Below the pieces are notes generated by a model that ran no database searches, was not told the origin of the DNA, and saw nothing but the letters and a program-made list of their open reading frames with translations. A DNA stretch of 64,000 nucleotides from Antennarius striatus (taxonomy: Eukaryota > Chordata > Actinopteri > Lophiiformes > Antennariidae), in the NCBI RefSeq assembly GCF_040054535.1, contig NC_090779.1, positions 24,839,501 through 24,903,500 on the forward strand, given 5' to 3'. The position numbers were made by a program, and so were the translations under genes. Of the stretch, positions 11,374 to 25,900 are shown piece by piece (positions within the stretch are counted from its first letter, which is position 1; every line of letters begins with the position of its first letter).

Positions 11374-11480
11374 ATGTCAAAGTCAAGGCCCGCGGGACAG
11401 ATCCGGCCCGTGATGAATTATTTATGGCCCGCGGGATGATTTTTAATTACTATTAGAACCGGCCCGCAAGCCGCATCCGA
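11374..11480. mobile_element. hAT-type transposon terminal remnant
   Basis: The sequence TGTCAAAGTCAAGGCCCGCG followed by GATCCGGCCCGTGATG resembles the TGTCAAACTCAAGGCCCGGG-type terminus common in vertebrate hAT families. Similar pieces lie at 12469-12540, 30866-30936 and 37160-37222. Family assignment is from memory. Confidence 0.45.
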
Positions 11481-12468
11481 CAGCTGGTGTTTTGTACGCA
11501 CCAACACTACATTCCCCACAATGCAACGGTAGCGGAAGTCACGCAGCGCAGGGAGAGGGCTTTGGTTTCATTGTTGATTAGAAGTCAGGGCGGAGGTTGG
11601 ATTTAGTTACCCCCCCCCCTCCCTCCTCAAAGCTGTCTAAAAGGAAGGTGGATGCTGAGAGCAGGGGGGTTTCAAGCCAGGTGGGGGTCAGAGTGCATGT
11701 TCTGAGAGGTCAAAGGTAAACCTGTGTGTCTTCTGTCCCGAACATTGAACTAGTGTGAATGAGCGTCACCCAGCAGGGGGGTGTTTCCAGCCTCAAATCC
11801 GTTCCTACGTTTGTTTCTAGCAGACGTGACGTCTCCCTGAAGGCCGTGTGGTTCTACACCCCCGCCTTAGGGTCATTTAAATGTGACGTGGGGGGGGTTT
11901 GGTTCCCTCCTCTCAAGGCTTCACCACCCTTCAGTCCTGGCTCCGCCCACTCCACCTGTTCCATCCCCGGCTCCTGATTGGTGCAGCGTGTTGTCCAATC
12001 CCAGATCCTCAATCAGAGCCGGAGCCCTCAAATCGTCTTCAGCTGTTCAGAGGGGGGGGGTCTGCCTCATTTGCTCCTGGAGATGTTTGAACCAAACTTG
12101 TGAGCACATTGTGAAGAGTGGGCCGAGTTAGTCACTGGATTGTGTTAGCATTAGCATTGGGGGGGGGGGGGCTGCTCACCACTGTTTTAGTCCAACTGTA
12201 ATCAGATTACTTTGTAGGTTTTGTTTTCACCTGTAATTTACAGACGAATCCAGCGGTCCTCCTTTGGTTCTACTCCTTTGTTTGAGCAGCGTCCTTTGGC
12301 CCTTCAGTTAATTTTGTAAACCTTTACCCTGTTCAGGGATTAAGATAATCTCTGGTTTATTAAACATGTTTACGTTAACCCTTTAAATCGGTTTCTTCTT
12401 GTTACAACTCTTTCTAACTAGCGGGGTCGTAACAGCGATCCATCCTGGAACTGGTGGATCATGTAGAG

Positions 12469-12540
12469 CAGTGGTCAAACTGATGCCCGGGGGCCGGATG
12501 TGGCCCTCCTCTACATTTGGCACGGCCCCCTGAGCAGTGC
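12469..12540. mobile_element. hAT-type terminal remnant
   Basis: CAGTGGTCAAACTGATGCCC followed by GGGGGCCGGATGTGGCCC is typical of hAT left ends. The partner end was not identified. Confidence 0.4.
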
Positions 12541-12673
12541 TAGAACCCCCCCCCCCCCCATATCACTGAGTTGGGTTTCTTAACTAGTTTCTTTGTGGTT
12601 TTCAGGGAATTTGATGAGAGAGAGCTGCAGACAGAGTCTACGAGCCTCCTGGACCCGACAGGGGGGTCGGTCA

Positions 12674-12853
12674 GTCCAACAGGAAGTTCACGTCCAACAG
12701 GAGGTTCACGTCCAACAGGAGGTTCACGTCCAACAGGAAGTTCACGTCCAACAGGAAGTTCACGTCCAACAGGAAGTTCACGTCCAACAGGAAGTTCACG
12801 TCCAACAGGAAGTTCACGTCCAACAGGAAGTTCACGTCCAACAGGAAGTTCAC
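12674..12853. repeat. 18-bp minisatellite, ten copies
   Basis: Unit gtccaacaggaagttcac is repeated ten times over exactly 180 bp. Two copies carry a G instead of A in the GGAAG part; the others look identical. Because 18 is divisible by 3, stop-free frames appear on both strands; none has flanking gene structure. Confidence 0.95.
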
Positions 12854-13406
12854 GTCCGAGGCCTTTTTCTCGGTGAAGATCCCAGAGAAGTTCTTCGGTT
12901 CTCATTTATTCCATAAATAGTGTCTGAATCCTGTTGGTTCAGTCTGCTAGGAGACGTTACGTCACGTTCATGATAGAAAAAATACTGCTGATATTTTACT
13001 GTTTATCACATTACAGGTTCTTCTTCACAAAAACTTTTTTTGCTGTTATTTCCTACAAACCTGACCTCATCGAAACGTTCTTCGCCTGGCGGCAGCAACG
13101 TCTCTTCCCACTTACAAAACATTTCTTGCTCATGAAAGCAGTAAAAGGTCAGCCGGTTCTGGCTCAGGGCTCCATAACCCCCTCTTTCTAGACTCCAGAC
13201 AACGCGGAGGGGACACGGCCCCCCCCGGGCCTCGTTACTGCGAGACACAGTTTCGATCCAGAACCTGCAGCGCTGGGTCGGGACATGAATGTGACACCGG
13301 GGGCTCTTGGTTACGGGCTAACCCACCACGCTACCGATTCCTTCACGCTCACACCTTTTCTCCGGGCGTATTTGTCTTCGTCGTTCAGGAAACGGCCTGA
13401 AAAATG

Positions 13407-13477
13407 AAGGGAGGGGTGGGATTTGAACCCGTAACCTCTGATCTGAGCTCCTCCTGTCGTCTCTCTGAGCTAAACCT
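13407..13477 (-). pseudogene. tRNA-like sequence (SINE head or tRNA pseudogene)
   Basis: The minus strand contains GGTTTAGCTCAGAGAGACG (A-box-like) and, about 30 bp on, GGGTTCAAATCCC (near-perfect B box). The acceptor stem does not pair convincingly, so a functional tRNA is unlikely. Confidence 0.4.
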
Positions 13478-13635
13478 TCAGCTGCTGGAATCTGGTTTGG
13501 AACTTGTATTTATGGGGTTCACAGGTGGAGGAAACGACCAAAATGTTTCTGTAACCTGGTTTAGAACCAATTCCCACTACGATGACCCCCCCTGGGTGTG
13601 TCTAATCACACCTATGATTTAACTCTAACTTCTAT

Positions 13636-13766
13636 GCGCATGTTTTTCGAGCCACCAGACACGTGGAGAACATGCAAACTCCTCACAGAGAGGCCCTCAG
13701 TGGGGTTTGAACCCCTGACCTCCTGGCTGTGAGGCGACAGCGTTACCGCTGCGCCGCCGTGCTGCT
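13636..13766 (-). mobile_element. Fish SINE-like repeat, reverse copy, 5' part
   Basis: On the minus strand: GGCGGCGCAGCGGTAACGCT, then GTCGCCTCACAGCCAGGAGG, a B box in GGGGTTCAAACCCC, then GGAGTTTGCATGTTCTCC. Same family as 8898-9160 but ending before the 3' half. Confidence 0.75.
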
Positions 13767-16388
<2,622 letters not shown>

Positions 16389-16724
16389 GTAGGTTCTCCA
16401 ACCCGCCGCCGGGGTCCGAACCCAGGAACACCGCCACGGCTTCAGGGCTCTGACCCCATCTGGGCTCAGGTGTTCTGTTTGTCGCTGTGACTTCTGGGAA
16501 GTCGTTTTTTTACGTGGAGGGACTTGTGATGGTGAGAGTTTGATTGTGATTCCAGGCGTTAAAGGAACCTCTGTGACTGAATTGTAGTTTAAACTTCATG
16601 CTGTCGTCTCCATGGTGATTTAAAACTTATCAGGTCGGTTAAACGCGAATAATGGGTCGCAGAATTTCTGCGTGGGAGATGGAGATTCACCAAATTTAAC
16701 GACACCCAGATGGATGGATGGATG

Positions 16725-16827
<103 letters not shown>

Positions 16828-19800
16828 TGAGAAGTAATTTGTTCTAATTCTCTATAAACTTTTTTATTATAATTTAAGTCGTGTCAAGATTGTCGTCCCG
16901 TTGCCGTGGTAACGCCAGACTGTGCGGGTGGCATGCAGTGAATTTTAATTTTCAGATGTCCCAGTTAAAAAAAAAAACAGCCGACAGTGTCTTCAGGCAG
17001 AGTTAACACCTCTCATCCCGTTTGACATGTGACCTTTAACCTTTACCTAATGGGTGCGTTTGATCGCGGGGCGCTGAAGGACGCGTCCCGGTGCCGCGGC
17101 GGGACGTTTTCCTCTGCTGTCCGACACACAACGTTGTGTGTTCTATACCGGCCCGTCAGGCGTGTTCCTGCCGCCGCCCTCAGCATCAATGTCAACTCTG
17201 TTCTGCCTGGAGGTGCAGTGGGAGGCGGCGGCGGCGGCGGCGGGGCTCCCCCCCGTTTGCCCGTCTTGTGTTTACCTTGGCGAGGTCGCACCCGCAAAGC
17301 CCGGCCCCTGACCGCGGCTGGAACAGACCGGGGCCTTATTACCCTCCACCTCAGTTGGGAGCGGAACATACCACAGCGGCCGAACAGGGGTGCAGCAGCC
17401 ACCCCACCGCCTGAATAGAGGCTCTGTGGAGGGGGGGGGGGGTGACCTGGCCTGACATGCTTCCTCACAAACGCACACGATGAAGAGGCCACAGTGTAAA
17501 TGATGCATTTAAAGAGAGGCCAAGAGCTGCTCACTGATTGGACGAGAGGAGGTGGAGGTTTTGGTGTTGGCATCTCCAGTTAAAGTACGATTGATCGGCT
17601 GCATTCATCGTCGGACGACCACCTCGACTGCGACGTACGGCGCCGTAGATGAACGTACATCACAGGCAGATTTATAAAACGTTAACTTTATATATTAATT
17701 TGTTTTCCGTAACTCAACACAGAACAAAGTCCTTCCCTCAAACCTGAACCAAAGGGGTTTTATTGCCTGAATCACAAACCTGAGTCAGAGACTATGAGAC
17801 ATTCTTCCCCGACTTCTGCTGTGTTCCATGAACGCATCATGACATAAATCTTATCGACAACCACAAAGCAGTTGAGATGACTTTTCCATGATGCAAGTAT
17901 TAAAAAAAAACTTGTCTATAAATCTAATTCTTTGAAGGGTGTGGTCGCAAACATACGACACCAGCAGTGAGGTGAGGGCTGGACCACCAGAGGTCAGAGA
18001 AAAGATTTTCAGACGCCGTCTTCTTTGAATAAACCGGTTTGATGTGGAGTCAGACTTAAATTGCCAACAGTCTCAGAAGTCGACTGAATGGCTTTTAGTC
18101 CTAATACTAATCTGTATTCATCAGGAGAAGGAGAAGTTCATGCGAGGTCGTTTGAGGTCGGTTAAAACTCACCAATGTGCCATTAAAGTCAGGAGAGGCT
18201 GACTTTAAGCCAGGAAAGTTGGGAATGTCAACGTAAAATGAGTTGCAACACGTCATGGTGAGACTTTCCATCACGGACTGATGATAGAAGAACGATTGTG
18301 TGATTCCCTCTGTCTGTTTGTGCCATTACCTGAGCCAAAATTCACTGTCAGACAAATCCTAGACAGAAAGGCAAATATTTGTGCTTCTGTACGCTCTGGA
18401 TATGTGAAACTGAGCAAGCTAACGACTGAGAGAGGCCGTGGCGGCTCCGTAGATCGGCCACTGTAAATGCTTTGTGAGTGTGGGCTTCAGGTTTATTGGT
18501 TGTTAATGTCGTTTTGTTGTCGGTTGAAATGAGCTGGGGCGCTCGCTGCAGCCTCTTCTGGGGCTTGTAAACGCACAACAATGAGGATTCAGTTGTGGAA
18601 ATGACGTGGTGGAAAGTCAAGCCCTCAAATGAACAGTAACTTAAACTCATGCTGATGTTTGGGTGATGGTTGAAAGAAAAGATCAAGTACAAATTAAAAT
18701 TCTTTCGTTATCTCTTCATCTCTGTGCTAATGGAAAGTTGTGTGAGAAGTTTTGTTCCTGGAGTTGGAGCAAACAAAGGTTTAGCTTCATTTTCATGTTT
18801 GTGCACCACAAAGATGGTGCACAGGCTGTAATGCATGAAGAAACCTCTGCGTTTCCTTTGGAATCCCTGAGCTTCTGCAGAATTATATTAGGCTGTATGA
18901 ACTGTTTATTTTATGTTTGCTTATTTACATATATTAAAACATGCTAATACTAATTTGCATGGAAATTAGTATTATTATTATTATTATTATTGGGAAACAA
19001 CTGCATTAAAACTGTTAAAGACATGCATCATGTTAGCTTAGCATGTTAGATAGCTAGAATTCTCAAAACCAAGGCCGATGCTAAAGTCAAAAGCTCAGCA
19101 GGAAATTGAACTTAAACAGGACTAACCGATTATGGACGACTTTAAAGCGTCATCAAAAGCAGCAGTCACATCATTAGTCGTGCAGAGTGGCGTCAGTGTT
19201 GGCGCAAAGGGCATCACTGTTCATCCTCTACGGAAAAAATGGATATGAGCGCCAGATTCCATGAGTCACATTTAAAGATATTGCGGATGTATGTACTTTA
19301 GATGACATGCATTTCCTACATACACTGAAAGAAGAGTAAAATTGGCTGTTAAACTTTCTTTTTTCCATCGTTTTCTGCAACTGAAAACGCTTTGAATGAA
19401 TCGCGGCCCTCCCTTTCAGCCTGGATTTGTTTGAGTACTACAGACATTTCCTGTGGGACACAGAGGAGCTTTCATTCCTCGGTGGGCATGTACGCTATTT
19501 GAAAATGATACCAGAGACGCTTGACGTGCTGTTTCCATTTTAGCTAAACGGGGCTGACGTAATGACCAGAAGCTCTGAGTATCCTGGATAACACGGAATA
19601 TGAATGTAAGCATACAGCAGTTAGGAAAAAAACACTCTGGCATTCAAGGGCGGAGGAAAAGATAATAAGCCCGTCATTCATTCAAAAACTTATTTAACTG
19701 TTTGTTCAACAAGCACTTCTAGTAAAGACGTTTACATCGCTTCACATTCCCTCAATATGTTCCTGTTTGTCCTGCAATTCTACTGATTTTACCCAGAGTG

Positions 19801-19906
19801 TGATCAGGATGGAAACATCCGACCTCCTTTCAGCAGCTTCTGTCCATTAATGATGTCTTCAAACAACCATTGACACCATCTTGCCCCCCTCCTGGGTGTT
19901 TTTCAG
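16828..19906. other. Region upstream of acan; probably intron 1 or promoter DNA
   Basis: No coding exon found. It contains a GGC-rich patch at about 17215-17245, a G-run near 17430 and (ATT)n near 18970-18990. It ends in a strong acceptor (tttttcag at 19899-19906) used by the first coding acan exon. Confidence 0.45.
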
Positions 19907-19912
19907 GTAACG

Positions 19913-22900
19913 ATGACCCCCCTGCTTCTGCTGTGTTTGTCCTTGCCCCTCATTTCGGCAACGGTATCGTTTGAAGATCATGAAGGTGAGCGTTCGAATT
20001 GAACTGTCGGATTCATTTTTACATGTTTGGTTTTCTTTTTGTCTTTACTTTACCTGACAACAGGTGATTAATATCGTTAATATCACATTATTTAAAGCTC
20101 TTTGTTGGTCTAATTATTTTTTCTTGCATCATTTATTATCTGATCGGAACTTAAACGATGCTAACAAACATACATGTATTCTATTTTATTATTTGCTTTT
20201 TGGATTTTTACTTTTCTGACATCTCATTGGCTCCCACATGTTCTATGCTGTCCTGAAATTCAATTGGCTATTCTTCCAATTTCTGTAAAGAAGGTTATCA
20301 CAATGAACCGTGTGAATATTTTTATTGAACGCTCATATTGACAACAAAAGCATGGTTCCTCTGGTTCTTTTATCTGATCAGGGATAAAATATTCTCAGTC
20401 GTCCAGCTAATAGGTCAAAATTCTAACATATTAACCACGGTTTTTGTTTTTCCTAGAATTAGATGGGACGTTACGCGTTAGCATCCCTTTGGAGATGCCT
20501 CTCCGCCCCCTGCTGGGCAGCAAGGTGGTGGTGCCATGCTACTTCCAGGACAACACAGTCAACGACCCCGGTGCCCCGACCATCGCCCCGCTCTCCCACC
20601 GCATCAAATGGACCTACGTCACCAAGGAGAAAGTAACCACCATCCTGGTGGCGTCAGAGGGGAAAATTCAAGTGGAGATGGAGTATCTGGACAGAGTGAC
20701 AATGATCAACTACCCACTGGTGCCGACTGACGCCTCCATAGAGATAACAGAGCTGAGGTCCAAGGATTCTGGCACCTACCGCTGCGAGGTGATGCACGGC
20801 ATTGAGGACAACTACGACTCCGTGGAAATCCAGGTTCAAGGTACATCGCAGATACAGCAAAGTAGCCACTACAATTCCTCAAAACACAGACATCACACGG
20901 CACCACCTCAACAAAGACCAGCCTCAAGTTACAGGCAACACAAATGTTCAAGAAAGACTGCCAAAATTCAGATTCAGTCAGTTTCTTACACTTTCCATAC
21001 CTCACAGGTATCGTGTTCCATTACCGAGCCATCACCACCCGCTACACCCTGACTTTTGAGAAAGCCAAAGCAGCCTGTATCCTGAACAGCGCCACCATCG
21101 CCACTCCTGCACAGCTCCAGGCTGCTTATGATGATGGATACCACCAATGTGACGCTGGATGGCTCTCAGACCAGACTGTTAGGTAGTGTTCAACCATCCA
21201 AGCTAGTCTGCTTATCCTGGTCACAAAGAACCAGATGCAATTAGAAAAGACTATGTTCATCTTCTGACTCACATCTGTATGGATCTCCCAAGGTACCCAA
21301 TCCAGGAGCCTCGGGAGCCTTGCTATGGAGACAAGGAGGACTTTCCTGGGGTGAGAACCTACGGTGTCAGAGATGTCAATGAGACCTACGACGTCTATTG
21401 CTTCGCTGAGAAGATGTCAGGTACGCCCCGATGAAAAGTCTCTCCTGTATAGTCGACTGTGGACCATCATGTCACTGTGTTATAACCTCTCCTTCCAGGA
21501 AGAGTCTTCTACTCCATGTCTGTGGAGAAGTTTTCCTTCTACGAAGCAGGAGACCAGTGTACCAAACTTGGTGCTCGGCTCGCCACTACTGGGGAGCTTT
21601 ACCTGGCGTGGAAGGCGGGAATGGATGTGTGTAACGCTGGCTGGCTGGCGGACAGGAGTGTGCGTTACCCCATCAACATCGCGAGGCCCCAGTGTGGAGG
21701 GGGGCTCCTAGGAGTCAGAACCGTCTACCTGTTCCCCAACCAGACCGGATACCCCTACCCAGACTCTCGCTACGATGCTATCTGCTTCCAAGGTAAAGCC
21801 CTTCCCTTATATTGGATTTTAGATTCGGTATCATAAACATTTGACTGATCTCAATCAATAACATCTTAAAATTGTCAGTTTTATGAATCACCTACAATCT
21901 TTATCTCCTTTAGATGGTGAAGACGAAGGCGCCGTGCCCATGAAGACCACCCCTTTCCCGGACATCATCCGCATTACACCGGCTCCCGGGGTGTACCCAA
22001 CCCTTACCCCTCCACCTGAGGGTGAGGAGATCGTGGGTGGAGAAATCGACACCCTTTTCCCATCGCCCATCCCACCCAGTGTGACGGATAGATATGCCAA
22101 AGTGACCCCTGTGGTCCTTGAAACGGGCCTGATTGATGCTGAAATGGGTCCTACAGGTAAGATGGGTTGGATGTACCCGACAAACAAGTCATTTTGAGTG
22201 CACAGAATTAAAAAAAATCTTTTACTAGATTGGATGAAAAGTCAGAGAATTCATTTGTTATGCCGAGCAACACAAATCTATAGAGATGCATGGTATTGGA
22301 TTTTTCCTCACAAAAGCAGTAAAACATGACTTTAGCTGGCATGTTACAAGAGGTAACCTCAACAAATTCCACAAATCTGTGTCACTCGACAAGTATACCT
22401 CATTACGAGTTACATTGTTCTTGAATATATCTCAGTTTTCAAAAAATTACTTACACAGAAAAATAAAATTTTGTTTTATGACTTTAAAAAGACTTTTATT
22501 TTATTATTCATTCATACATAAAGTGTGTGCGATGTACGGTAAACATCGCCAAATTGTATTTGTAAATTTAGATTTTTTTTCAGTACTATATTAAAAAAAA
22601 TTAAATGTAGTTGTTTGTAAGTTTAAATAGATTCGTTTTAGCCAAATATCATTGAAAATTCATTCATTAATTAAAGGACAGGACAGAACTGGGAATGGTT
22701 ATTTCAGGTTTAGCCTGAGACTATTTAACTTACATTGTTTCCTTGAACCGATTAACAACGTAGGGTGAATTATATTTGTACTTTAACAGAAAATAATAAA
22801 TATATGCAAAAAATTCAAACCCTCATCAATACCCTATAAATTACCATATAATGAAGGAATTACATCGAACAGAAACACTGTGACTTACCCTCAGTCTGTC

Positions 22901-25900
22901 TTGTTGTGCCTTCGTCTTCCTCTGGTTTCCAAGGTGTGGTGTTCCACTACCGACCCATCACTGGCCGGTACACTCTGACCTTTCTGGAGGCTCAAGAGGC
23001 CTGCCAGAGTATCGGAGCCATCATCGCCAGCCCCCGGCAGCTGCAGGCTGCCTTTGAGAAAGGCTACCACCAATGTGATGCTGGTTGGCTGTGTGACCAG
23101 ACTGTCAGGTGACATGGAGACACATGTAGAGATATCCCCGTAGACACAATATGTTTCTTGTTTTTGGTCAATTTGCTGCTGTAATGTTTGAAACTGACCT
23201 AATCTTCAGAATTTGCAGAGGTAGCAAGCCTTAATCTCCCAAACCAACACCATCTTTCCTGCTCAGGTATCCGATTGTCCACCCCAGAGACAACTGTGCT
23301 GGAAACCTGCCCCTCCTCCCTGGAGTCAGATCTTATGGCCTGAGACCAGCTAGCGAAACTTATGACGTATTCTGTTATGTGGAATATCTGCAAGGTGAGG
23401 AGCTCCCCCACACATTGATAATGGAGTTATTAGACAGATTATATATCTACCTGTTGGAACTCCTTTGAATGGTGGTCAATGCTTCATAATCCTCTCAGGT
23501 GAGGTCTTCTTCACCAGTGACTACGACAGCTTCTCCTATGATGAGGCGGTGCAGCACTGCCAGAAACTCAACACCACCCTTGCCACCACCGGCCAGCTGT
23601 ACGCCGCCTGGAATCAAGGGCTTGACAAATGCCGTCCAGGTTGGTTGATGGACCGCAGCGTCCGCTACCCCATCACGACCCCGAGGTCCCACTGTGGAGG
23701 CGGTCAGGTTGGGGTCCACATCATCTACGCCTTCCCCAACCAGACAGGATTTCCTGACGAACATTCACGCTATGACGCCTACTGTTTTAGGAAAGGTAGG
23801 AAAAAGTTGTTACCTTTAAATCTGTCAATTCACTGGCATAAATAATAAGTAAAGGAAGTATGTGATGCTGTGGTTTCAGCTGAAATTGAAACGGTTGTGA
23901 ATGTCACCATCGTGACGGAAGACGTCATCAAGAAGACGATGGTCACAACTGATCAAGCTGCTCCTGAAGGTAAAACAGCTGCATGAATCTGGTCTCCAGC
24001 GTATGAATTATGCCGCAATATACTGTATGTAGGGTTTACACGAATATTTGCCTCCATTAACCTCAACTCAACATTGACTATTGATTACCAGCTAGGGGCG
24101 TTTGTACACAGGAAGTGCTGGTTGACAGAGAGGACATGGAAAGATTTTAAAACTGAAGACTCATTTAAAACTGGAGCTGAACCAAATATTGATTCAGCTG
24201 TAGCAGTAACACCTACATGCTGATATGACATTTAATAAAACTTCATTAAAAGATGAACACTTTAAAGTTTCTACCATATCAACACCCAAAGAAGACTCTA
24301 AAATGAAATGTCGGTATTGGTTAGTCTAAATAATTAGCTAAAGGTCAAGAAAAATATTGGAAATAGCAGCACCAGGTTTGGCAAATCTGTGTAATTATTG
24401 TCTTTCGAGTGATATTTATTGCTTCTTTTTTGTCTCAGCTGGAATTGAAACCATCGTGACAGAGGATGTAATCAATAAGACCACAGTCACAGTGGATCAA
24501 TTCGCTCCTACAGGTAAGACCAACACATCAAGGATAGTTTCCTAAATCATTGTTGCCCCCGGTTCTTGTGGTTGAAATATTTCAAGCGTCCTAGTTTGGT
24601 TTTCTTTGCTCGGTTGTTTCAGTTAGGACGACTGTGACCTACACGGAACCTGATACCAGCATAGACATTTCTCTACTGGAGGAGCTTATCAATAAGACAA
24701 CCACCTCAACCGACGGAGCTGTTCCTTCCGGTGAGACATTTGGATTGAAGACATTGACGTGTCCACAATGCTATTCTTCAACTGATGCTACGTTTAAGTG
24801 CTGTGGGACATAACAAAGATCTGACCAGCTGTTCTCTGCTTCCCCTAGTGCAACCCATTGTACCACCACTCCCTGATGAAGTGTCAGGCTCTGGTTCTGC
24901 TGATCATTCAGCCAGCGGGGTGTCTGAGGAGTCCAGGGGGTCCGGGGAGTCCAGCACCTTCAGCGCCAGCGGTGACATCTCTGGGTCGGGACAGGAAGTC
25001 ACCTTCAGTGGACAAGTCGATGTCTTCTCTGGAGAGGGGTCAGCCTCTGGAGGTCCACAGGAAGGAGAAGGGGGAAGTGCTGTCATCTTCACATCGGGAG
25101 AATCGGGTAGTGCCTCTGCATCTGGGGAGGGACTGGACTGGGAGCACTCTGGTTTCGTTGTATCCGGATCAGGTGTTGCCAGTGGAAGTGGGGACATCAG
25201 TGGTAGCGGTGGAGACTCTGTGATCATCATGGTGGATGGGAGGTTGGTGGAGGTGTCCAAACCCCAAACCGAACAAGAGTTAGGCCAAGGAGGCACCGAT
25301 TCTAGTGGGGCTTTCTTGGAATCCGGATCAGGAGATATATCCGGATCAGGCATTGGAGGATTTTCTGGAGATATATCCGGATCAGGCATTGGAGGATTTT
25401 CTGGAGATATATCCGGATCAGGCTTTGGAGGATTTTCTGGAGATATATCCGGATCAGGCTTTGGAGGACTTTCTGGAGATATATCCGGATCAGGCTTTGG
25501 AGGATTTTCTGGAGATATATCCGGATCGGGCTTTGGAGGATTTTCTGGAGATGTGTCTGGATCAGGCTCTGATGGATTTTCTGGCATCTCCTTTGTTGAC
25601 CACAGCGGTATTGATCTAACAGTCCAGTCGTCTGGGGAGCAGGAGGTGTCCGGATATCGCCCCTATGGATCAGGGTTCCCCAGTGGCCTTCCAAGTGGGT
25701 TTCCCTCTGGCATCTCAGGCAGCGGTTCTGCCTCTGGGGACTCTTTCCATCAGAGCGGTGATGTCATCTACCTAACAGACAGTGACATGATGGAAGTGAC
25801 TGTACCCCCCCTGATTCACCAACCCGAACAGGGCCGCGGGGTGGTGGAGATGAGCGGAGGAGGAAGTGGATCGGGGATCCCTCAGGAATTCAGCGGCGCT

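Noticed and set aside
12674-12853. Possible CRISPR-like array
   Set aside because: Repeats are directly adjacent without spacers and the genome is vertebrate.
12540-12916. Overlapping open frames of 100-120 residues on both strands with 6-residue repeats
   Set aside because: Generated by the 18-bp minisatellite whose unit length is a multiple of three; all frames are periodic and none has gene structure.
24904-25694. Minus-strand 227- and 130-residue frames opposite the acan GAG exon
   Set aside because: Pro-Asp repeat shadows of the Ser-Gly coding repeats; the plus-strand frame fits a known gene and domain.
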